Made by a program: the position numbers and the translations under genes | Source: Prevotella sp. | GTDB lineage: Bacteria > Bacteroidota > Bacteroidia > Bacteroidales > Bacteroidaceae | Direction of reading: 5' to 3' | Length of the DNA: 47,545 nt | NCBI GenBank assembly: GCA_017462915.1 | Contig: JAFTQG010000033.1 | Coordinates: forward strand, 1-47,545 | Shown: positions 9,801 through 14,301 of the stretch, in pieces | Layout of the letters: the number at the start of each line of letters is the position of its first letter | Numbering within the stretch: the first letter of the stretch is position 1 | The notes under the pieces: model-generated | What the model was told of the DNA's origin: nothing | Database searches by the model: none | The model's input: only the letters and a program-made list of their open reading frames with translations

Positions 9801-10058
9801 ATAATCCATTGTTACAGTTTGTGTTTTTCCCTCCTTGGTCCATGTAGGGAATTCGGTCTTGGCCGAAAGGTCTTGATTAAATGTCGCGAATCCCATACGC
9901 TTGGTGTTCCCATAGAAATCACCGAGACGCGAGTCCAGAACCCACTGTGAGTAGCGTACATCTGGATTGAACTTGACGTTCTTCCATTCATCTGCCGCCC
10001 GTGTGGCACTGAAGCTGACGACTGTCATCAGCAACAGCAGAAGATGTTTCAGTTTCAT
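3894..10058 (-). CDS. Very large secreted protein: N-terminal GH105 (unsaturated rhamnogalacturonyl hydrolase-like) domain, multiple accessory domains, T9SS-like tail
   Basis: The product has 2,054 residues: a signal peptide (1-21, ending SATRA), then a GH105/GH88-like (alpha/alpha)6 domain at about 25-510. Family landmarks visible there are WLDGQYMGP (catalytic-type Asp near 217), YHAF (His near 269) and FWGRAEGWY (308-316). Enzymes of this type remove the terminal unsaturated uronic acid from pectin fragments. After 515 come an Ig-like segment (YQWYEK...GIYYCAI), Ser/Thr-rich beta domains including a KTYYVYVDGS-type module that may bind carbohydrate, and Big-like repeats. The last 50 residues (GVYNLSGQKV...LPAGIYVVNGQKIVVK) resemble a type IX secretion sorting tail. 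Ordinary GH105 enzymes have about 370-400 residues, so the 1,500-residue extension is notable. Probably cell-surface pectin degradation; the substrate is inferred. Confidence 0.85.
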   Translation of the reverse strand: MKLKHLLLLLMTVVSFSATRAADEWKNVKFNPDVRYSQWVLDSRLGDFYGNTKRMGFATFNQDLSAKTEFPTWTKEGKTQTVTMDYVAGLVAKAAVEAAILYQDYDWSKPWFKSVMSYANYKDNEGNGINITNAGGSLDDLNAAKMFFGLYALANGNFSSIAGDMATKAQTQLQNAQEGLVAHNKGYSFPSGTTLNDKDVSGGWYHKSNYQSQMWLDGQYMGPALLAQLIKNGYSPITGTIDGDWDLIAKQFTIVWEQCWDDKEKLLYHAFSSVANSTWADDAEIWTTRGTDTSNWTGLSAGGHSAAFWGRAEGWYFLALVDVLEQMPTDNKNYAILKGYLDELAAGIAARQDKTTGCWYQLLAKDGTYSAQYYNGKEVTAVSNYLESSCTAIFTAAYLKGARLKLFGDKNAEYTAIAKNAYEGLVNQFMKQKEDGTVELVGCSRSAGLGTTAVGTNKFRDGSNAYYLQGYDVTPTPVPSSYPNTVTDGKYTEGKVLGAFILAATEYERLPENEKPVLLTLDLHPECKLDGKTALEVAVNGNGNETYQWYEKTNGAISGAQSATYTPTNDGIYYCAITVPATSSSAKGRIAARAAAYTLTSSETNVTVTAETEGGVKYERWFYEPTDSKEAGFTNTTFFTFSTALTGGSSFTGSCTIDGTSYSVTRRAGNANPDITFKINEGDKGTLYVIANGSGRIFTLKRESATVEQKGLENNVVEFSALTSGEYTLNADKNVGYAFLCMKLESASSGDLIDPDLHILGTRADETSNYVKNSNAWTPAAGGTIALSELVTSASAGAYRISAGDAATLSADGTTLTAVKNGAITLSQAAAGGYASGSVDINIAIGDNVTDNTVNAYTFPTSSETVVSDGMTIALKDITMTFGNDGFWKKAGTNNGYTSGQNGPKPSKDEVPTLGTYYKFVPAKDGSLAVNISIGANKRLYVVESDATPIEAKDKDGNVITGSASAASYTGDVTFNVAANKTYYVYVDGSKANFYGFAFTPSAETPIEGDVIATFEKPSENKNDKSWVNTEKNTITIERTDGSLQLEDNNSAVRVGTSDGYRLKLTIPSGVTMTAIKFEAKSSSSSQDATVSITGTDISKTFTLVKGGSYEYQTVTFDPSVTGEQVLYLKASGDNAWVKNIIIYGEDKTVESNSNATFKYESSDLTFTKVEGAENTYEATIEVGAEKKNTNLGITLSTASGATVVCDGGTVSDDKTIVTVTAPASIGSTVTCTVIVTSADGTSTTTYKITVKLKKQTIVLKYVLNDNSKDATAERKANAEWFWDKLANPSKEFTANTLVLHAYIADSKGNATDKELTSLPSGITYESDMPSVATVDKYNGTITLVGNSLGRAYIYATFAGNEDYEAAETRCAVYIRDGYTYNVTDADKNTPPTLNAFRYITDKDGKTLVRMKFGGWKYNKGKYIKPSVCQGSNWTSASDEDYVTDGWGSLESSGVIGIDGFTAGFPGNNDACNESMSAEKHYKKTRYGWFKAPSDNDNNLHDPNNITVTYPFTLPVRGAYMTFEPMMNGTLSVFVVQNGAWNTWNKKSSNPHTYVHELDDVVQKEYTIDHTFNKGDIKLGEFRPHSFQVVNQRGLTLSQFATKWSVDTKRDVTATNPVTGNKLYCNQKEKGQDPFSDNVALWPEFKGGRLTDGEQKDIVEAWAGGPRGHQKIVMLHDGSFLAVQKCIVKYTFHVTGHETYYFFSNFSKMGFCGANFTPDPDTAQPTATLELNDQVAYPTVKATETGEYYDGNSQMPTFGGKELPKIKKHTFTVTKADGTKIDGVNVEGVQAPQFKTITVQRDFKQGQWTTLTLPFNMTQKKVEEVFGVGTELLLLKSSEMNGSAVRLHFIYHEIQNVLPGYPYLIKPTLKDADGNNYSNGTTDASTIVETDGALVLTSFNVPVKHITQAAEQLTFGKPGPYILKGVEKYCTPKATDKYPFSVNLKEGDVFLSDSNGKFYVSKGASYCKGYRAYMTTADPQVTPAKSVILTYSGVEDNPDNGTATEISIAELSPDAVMTLGLKGVYNLSGQKVADTADNLPAGIYVVNGQKIVVK

Positions 10059-10108
10059 GTTTTTATAATAGAATGTTAAGTTTATAGTGTATCAGTTCTC
10101 TCGGTCTG

Positions 10109-10162
10109 TTGTGTGCGCACACAAGGTATACGTTAACAGGCACAAACATTTTTGCAAAGATA
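10109..10162 (-). promoter_or_regulatory. Promoter -7 element and 16-bp palindrome in the leader of the GH105-like gene
   Basis: The minus-strand -7 element TATCTTTG lies at 10162-10155; no good -33 TTTG is seen 19-21 bp upstream. About 30 bp downstream, inside the predicted leader, is a perfect palindrome TTGTGTGCGCACACAA (10109-10124). The palindrome could be an operator or a leader hairpin. Confidence 0.55.
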
Positions 10163-10282
10163 CATATATAATATATAAAAAAACGTAATGGGGGGGGTAA
10201 ATTATAATTATTTAAGATTTTATAACGATGGTTGTGGTTTAGTCGTTTGATGGTTTCGGGGTTGGATGCGCGCGGCAACATC

Positions 10283-10455
10283 TATAGCCCACTGATTTCG
10301 CAGATGACACGGATTTTTCATGTAACCTTAACCATAACGATAACCTTAACCATAATATCTGTGGATATCTGTGAAATCTGTGGGAGATATTAAGCACGCG
10401 GATGACGCAGATTCAGCAGATTTTTCATTTAACCTTAACGGTAACGATAACTCTA
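10283..10455. repeat. 'AATCTGCG' family intergenic repeat, copy B
   Basis: Contains GATTTCGCAGATGACACGG, hexamer tract CCTTAACCATAACGATAA, ATATCTGTGGATATCTGTG, GGGAGATATTAAGCACGCGG, ATGACGCAGATTCAGCAGAT and a second hexamer tract. The same blocks recur in the same order at 11.9, 12.2-12.4 and 13.8 kb. The poly-G run just before it (10191-10197) is separate. Confidence 0.85.
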
Positions 10456-10592
10456 ATCGGAAAAAGTGGCATATATGTCAGAAATTCCGATTGGAATATA
10501 AAGTTTTTTGGGGAAAATATGTATGATTTCGGGCAAAATTATGTAACTTTGTAACCGATAGAAGAGGTATATATGCCATAAATTCCGATTAC
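10456..10592 (+). promoter_or_regulatory. Promoter region of the first ATPase gene with repeated AAATTCCGATT element
   Basis: A -7 element TAACTTTG is at 10544-10551; the -33 box is poor. The sequence ATATATGTCAGAAATTCCGATT type occurs upstream (10471-10492) and again as ATATATGCCATAAATTCCGATT type just before the start codon (10569-10590). In the first copy AATCGGAA (10456-10463) faces TTCCGATT (10485-10492). The two copies bracket the promoter like paired operator sites. Confidence 0.5.
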
Positions 10593-10593
10593 G

Positions 10594-11850
10594 ATGAAAA
10601 CCATTGAACGCAAGAACTATCTTGACCAACTTATTTCCGGAAGGGGGAACGGTCTTATAAAGATTATCACGGGCATACGCAGGTGTGGGAAATCATTCCT
10701 GCTGTTCAACATTTTTTACGACTACCTGCTGTCTGAGGGTGTCAGGGACGACCATATCATAAAGATTGCCCTTGACGATCTGCTGAACGAGGAATACCGT
10801 GATCCTCGCACCTTATTATTATATATAAGGGGATGCATCAGGGACAGGTCGGTATACTATATCCTTCTTGACGAGGTGCAGATGGTGAAGGATTTCACTG
10901 GTATGCTGAACAGTCTGCTACATATAGACAATGCTGAGGTGTACGTCACGGGTAGCAACTCGAGGTTTCTCTCTTCAGACATAGCTACGGAGTTCAGGGG
11001 CAGAGGGGATGAGATACGCATATATCCTTTGTCGTTTGCCGAATATCTGTCTGCATACGACGGCGACAAGCTGGATGCATGGAGGGACTACTGCATGTAT
11101 GGCGGTCTGCCTCTGACAATGAACATCGGGACAAGGCAGAAGAAGTGCAGCTATCTCAGCAACCTCTACAACAGTGTCTACAAGAAGGACATAGTGGAGA
11201 GGAACGCTATAAAGAAGGAGGCGGAGTTTGACACTCTGGCAAAGGTCATGGCATCGTCGATAGGCGCGCCCTGCAATCCGACAAGGCTGTCGAACACATT
11301 CGCGAGTGTGGAGCATACGGAGATAAGACCAGAGACGATAGGGGCATATCTTTCGCACATGCAGGATGCGTTTCTGCTGGAAAGGGCGCAGCGGTTTGAT
11401 ATAAAAGGAAAGAGGTATATAGGGACTTTGTCTAAATATTATTTCACTGATGTGGGCTTGCGCAACGCACTGCTTGACTTCCGCCAGCAGGAGGAGTCGC
11501 ACCTGATGGAGAACATCATCTACAATGAGTTGCGCATGCGCGGTTATCTTGTCGATGTGGGGCATGTGGAGCTACGGTCGTACAGCAAGAGCAAGGGTAC
11601 GGTCCGCAGGCAGCTGGAGGTTGACTTTGTGGCGAACAATGGTTCGAGACGGTACTACATACAGTCGGCACTGTCCATCCCTGACAGTGAGAAAATGGCT
11701 CAGGAGACGGCTTCGCTGATGCATATCTCTGACAATTTCAAGAAGGTGGTTGTCGTGAAGGATAATATTGTGCCGTGGCATAACGAGGATGGCATACTCA
11801 TCATAAGTCTTTTCGACTTCCTGTTGAAGCCGGACTGCCTGGAGTTGTAG
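10594..11850 (+). CDS. ATP-binding protein, AAA_14 plus DUF4143
   Basis: This 418-residue protein has a Walker A motif GIRRCGKS (27-34) and Walker B YILLDEVQ (89-96), followed by the sensor-like TGSNSRFL segment (AAA_14). The C-terminal half matches DUF4143, including YFTDVGLRNALL and a PD-(D/E)XK-like LEVDFVA segment. Such proteins are widespread in Bacteroidota, often in many copies per genome; their function is unproved, with suggestions of mobile or defence-related ATPase activity. It appears monocistronic, is set between copies of the same intergenic repeat, and a second member of the family (12484-13659) lies downstream on the other strand. The sequences of the two proteins are clearly different, so this is not a recent duplication. 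Confidence 0.9.
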   Translation: MKTIERKNYLDQLISGRGNGLIKIITGIRRCGKSFLLFNIFYDYLLSEGVRDDHIIKIALDDLLNEEYRDPRTLLLYIRGCIRDRSVYYILLDEVQMVKDFTGMLNSLLHIDNAEVYVTGSNSRFLSSDIATEFRGRGDEIRIYPLSFAEYLSAYDGDKLDAWRDYCMYGGLPLTMNIGTRQKKCSYLSNLYNSVYKKDIVERNAIKKEAEFDTLAKVMASSIGAPCNPTRLSNTFASVEHTEIRPETIGAYLSHMQDAFLLERAQRFDIKGKRYIGTLSKYYFTDVGLRNALLDFRQQEESHLMENIIYNELRMRGYLVDVGHVELRSYSKSKGTVRRQLEVDFVANNGSRRYYIQSALSIPDSEKMAQETASLMHISDNFKKVVVVKDNIVPWHNEDGILIISLFDFLLKPDCLEL

Positions 11851-11859
11851 GGAAGTTTT

Positions 11860-12050
11860 TTTTTACCTTAACCATAACGATAACCTTAACCATAATATCT
11901 GTGGATATCTATGAAATCTGTGGGAGATATTAAGCACGCGGATGACGCAGATTCAGCAGATTTTTCATTTAACCTTAACCATAACGATAACCTTAACGGT
12001 AACGATAACCTTAACAGAAGGCCAACGACCCACAACCTACAACCGTATGA
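11860..12050. repeat. 'AATCTGCG' family intergenic repeat, copy C
   Basis: Starts directly after the first ATPase gene with CCTTAACCATAACGATAACC and continues with ATATCTGTGGATATCTATG, GGGAGATATTAAGCACGCGG, ATGACGCAGATTCAGCAGAT and hexamer tracts, ending in CCCACAACCTACAACCGT, which resembles the end of the composite octamer repeats. Confidence 0.85.
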
Positions 12051-12110
12051 TATCACGTCACTGCCGAGAAAAACAGCAGCAACGGAATTAGCTGTATTTC
12101 AATATATTAC

Positions 12111-12164
12111 AAAAGGTCACCTTTCACCATGCGGAGGGTGGCCTTTCTATTGGTAAAAGGTGAC
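12111..12164. repeat. AAAGGTCACCTTT palindrome cluster
   Basis: A palindrome AAAAGGTCACCTTT at 12111-12124, followed by GAGGGTGGCCTTTC and AAAAGGTGAC (12155-12164). It can fold as a hairpin with itself or with the later copies, and could act as a terminator after the first ATPase gene. Related clusters occur at 25.87 and 42.3 kb. Confidence 0.6.
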
Positions 12165-12224
12165 ATGTTATCAAGTGAAAGGTTAGGGTTGACGTCGCGC
12201 GGAGAATATGTTGAATCTGCGTGA

Positions 12225-12445
12225 CAATATCCACAGCCCACAGATTTCGCAGATGACACGGATTTTTCATGTAACCTTAACCATAACGATAACCTTAACA
12301 TAATATCTGTGGATATCTGTGGATATCTGTGGAATCTGTGGGAGATATTAAGCACGCGGATTTCGCAGATGACGCAGATTTCCATTTAGCCTTAACCATA
12401 ACGCTGAGCTTAACAGAAGACCCACAACCAATAACCTACAACCGT
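12225..12445. repeat. 'AATCTGCG' family intergenic repeat, copy D
   Basis: Contains CAGATTTCGCAGATGACACG, a CCTTAACCATAACGATAACC tract, a triplicated ATATCTGTGG unit, GGGAGATATTAAGCACGCGG, ATTTCGCAGATGACGCAGAT and CCCACAACC. Copy D has one more ATATCTGTGG unit than copies B, C and E. Confidence 0.85.
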
Positions 12446-12483
12446 AGAACCGCATACTACCTCACTTGAATGGTCATTGTATT

Positions 12484-13659
12484 TCAGGCCATCTGCAACT
12501 GTGCATCAAGATTCCTATAATTGACGATTTTTATATCACCCGCAGTATTTTCAAACTCGCCTGTGTAGACAACTATTTTCTTTATAACAGGTGTGCCAAT
12601 CCAGCTTCCTATCTGCTTCAAGGATTTTTCAAAACTACTGCTGTATGTCATTGCACTTTTTACCTCGATGGCGGTTATCTCACCTCCTTGTTTAAGGAGG
12701 ATATCTACCTCATTGCTATTGGAATCCCGGTAGAAATATACACCGCCGGCGCGTCCCTGGTTGTATCGATGTTTCAGAACTTCCATTACAATATAGTTCT
12801 CAAAGATTGCGCCCCTCATCTTGTCTCTGTCCAGCTGTTTCGGGCTCTCGATGTCAAGGAGACAACATGCCAGTCCCGGGTCATTGAAATAGAGTTTCGG
12901 GGTCTTTACGAGTCGTTTGGAAATGTTCTCGTAATATGGCGGCAACAATGTGACAAGATATGAGGCTTGAAGAACCGACAGCCACTGTGTGACGGTCTTG
13001 CTGTCTACTCCTACCTCATTGGCGACTTCGGAGGCATTGAACAATGAGCCTACACGGGCAGCGCATAGTCGCATGAATTTCATGAACTGCATCATGTTCT
13101 TGACTTTCAACAGGTCACGGACATCCTTTTCTATATATGTCTTCACATACGAGGGATAGAACAGCGATGCCTTGTTCTTGCCTGCACAGATAGCTGGATA
13201 CAAGCCGTCATAGAGCAATTGGTTGGTATCCTTGCCTTCTTGTTGCTCCCGGCTTTCGCCATACGACATTGGAAGAAGTTCAAACACTCCGGCGCGTCCG
13301 GGCAGCGATTCGCTCAAGCCTCCTAAGAGTTCAAGGTTGCTGCTTCCTGTGAGCAGGAACTTGCGCTCAGGATTATTGTCGACTAGCCCCTGAATATATT
13401 CCAGAAGAGCAGGGACTTTCTGCACCTCGTCGATAAACATCCCTCCATGTGTCTGATTCAGGAATGCTATAGGGTCGTTCTCGGCGAACTCGCGTACATT
13501 GACATCTTTCATGCTGTATTGTCTGTAGTCAGGGAACATGTGCTTCAGCAACGTACTTTTGCCAGACTGGCGTGGTCCTGTGACAGAGATAACTGAGAAA
13601 TACTGTACGGCTTCCGCGATTACCTCTTCGAGCTGTCGTGTTATGTAAAGTCTTTCCAT
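12484..13659 (-). CDS. ATP-binding protein, AAA_14 plus DUF4143
   Basis: This 391-residue protein carries Walker A GPRQSGKS (28-35), Walker B MFIDEVQ and the TGSSNLELL sensor segment, typical of AAA_14. The C-terminal DUF4143 part contains YFNDPGLACCLL, GAIFENYIVMEV and NEVDILL...ITAIEVKS, the last two fitting a restriction-like PD-(D/E)XK fold. It is the more canonical of the two family members here. It has its own well-formed promoter, and a perfect 19-bp inverted repeat covers the predicted transcription start, suggesting tight control. No function has been established for the family; a toxin-like, defence or mobile-element role is conjecture. Confidence 0.9.
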   Translation of the reverse strand: MERLYITRQLEEVIAEAVQYFSVISVTGPRQSGKSTLLKHMFPDYRQYSMKDVNVREFAENDPIAFLNQTHGGMFIDEVQKVPALLEYIQGLVDNNPERKFLLTGSSNLELLGGLSESLPGRAGVFELLPMSYGESREQQEGKDTNQLLYDGLYPAICAGKNKASLFYPSYVKTYIEKDVRDLLKVKNMMQFMKFMRLCAARVGSLFNASEVANEVGVDSKTVTQWLSVLQASYLVTLLPPYYENISKRLVKTPKLYFNDPGLACCLLDIESPKQLDRDKMRGAIFENYIVMEVLKHRYNQGRAGGVYFYRDSNSNEVDILLKQGGEITAIEVKSAMTYSSSFEKSLKQIGSWIGTPVIKKIVVYTGEFENTAGDIKIVNYRNLDAQLQMA

Positions 13660-13682
13660 TTGTCGAGGTTGTTTTTACATCC

Positions 13683-13727
13683 AAATCTATGTAATTTCGG
13701 AATGCAACTCCGAAATTACATAGATTT
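13683..13727. promoter_or_regulatory. Perfect 19-bp inverted repeat at the start of the ATPase transcript
   Basis: Arms AAATCTATGTAATTTCGGA (13683-13701) and its exact complement (13709-13727) flank a 7-nt spacer. The element begins five bases downstream of the -7 box, so it covers the predicted transcription start and most of the leader. It could be an operator, or a strong 5' hairpin in the mRNA that hides or stabilises it. Confidence 0.8.
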
Positions 13728-13732
13728 AAGCG

Positions 13733-13764
13733 CAAAGATAGTATATTTTTTCTGATTAAACAAA
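13733..13764 (-). promoter_or_regulatory. Bacteroidota promoter of the second ATPase gene
   Basis: Minus strand: TTTG (13764-13761), exactly 20 bp, TATCTTTG (13740-13733). This is a full match to the -33/-7 consensus. Confidence 0.85.
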
Positions 13765-13799
13765 CAAAAACGCACGAATGTGCATACAAAAAGAAAAAA

Positions 13800-13935
13800 A
13801 CGACCATAACCCGAACCATAATATCTGTGGATATCTGTGAAATCTGTGGGAGATATTAAGCACGCGGATTTCGCAGATGACGCAGATTTCCATTTAGCCT
13901 TAACCTGAGCTTAACAGAAGACCCACAACCGCACG
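13800..13935. repeat. 'AATCTGCG' family intergenic repeat, copy E
   Basis: A shorter copy with CCATAATATCTGTGGATATC, GGGAGATATTAAGCACGCGG, ATTTCGCAGATGACGCAGAT and the ending CTTAACAGAAGACCCACAAC. Its last half is nearly identical to copy D. Confidence 0.85.
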
Positions 13936-13960
13936 TAACTGACAAAAAAGAGTCGATTTC

Positions 13961-14022
13961 TTGTTTAATTACAGAAAAACGACTATCTTTGCAACCGTGG
14001 TTGATTTTACCACTGTTGCAAA
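13961..14022 (+). promoter_or_regulatory. Promoter with an inverted repeat over its -7 box
   Basis: TTG (13961-13963), 20 bp, TATCTTTG (13984-13991). The TTTG of the -7 box is also the start of an inverted repeat: TTTGCAACCGTGG (13988-14000) and CCACTGTTGCAAA (14010-14022), 13 bp with one mismatch. No gene begins soon after; the next start codon with support is 280 bp downstream, so this is presumably the promoter of the DUF5686-type gene with a repeat-filled leader. Confidence 0.65.
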
Positions 14023-14074
14023 GACGAATGCAATATGAGATTTTATAACGGCTGGAGACATGTGATGACGTAAC

Positions 14075-14300
14075 GACAACCATAACGATAACATTAACCA
14101 TAACATTAACGGCAACCATAACATTAACGGTAAGGGACAAAACCGAAAACCTACAACCGCGTAACCGTAGTTTGTGGTTTGGTGGGTTAGTCGTTTAGAT
14201 AGCCAGAATAGCCGATATAGCCGGGATAGAAGCTGTTGGTCGTAAAACCGCACAACCGTACAACCGTATAACCGCACTCAACCGTAAAAACCGCACATAT
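14075..14300. repeat. Hexamer tract and composite intergenic repeat, copy 3
   Basis: Bases 14075-14130 are CCATAACATTAACGG-type hexamers. Bases 14165-14300 carry the composite element in the reverse order to copies 1 and 2: GTGGTTTGGTGGGTTAGTCG, ATAGCCGATATAGCCGGG, AAGCTGTTGGTCGTA, then AACCGCACAACCGTAC octamers running up to the start codon at 14302. Confidence 0.8.
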
Positions 14301-14301
14301 T

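Noticed and set aside
10594-13659. The two AAA/DUF4143 genes as a duplicated pair
   Set aside because: Their sequences differ throughout, including Walker A (GIRRCGKS against GPRQSGKS), and they lie on opposite strands; they are separate family members.
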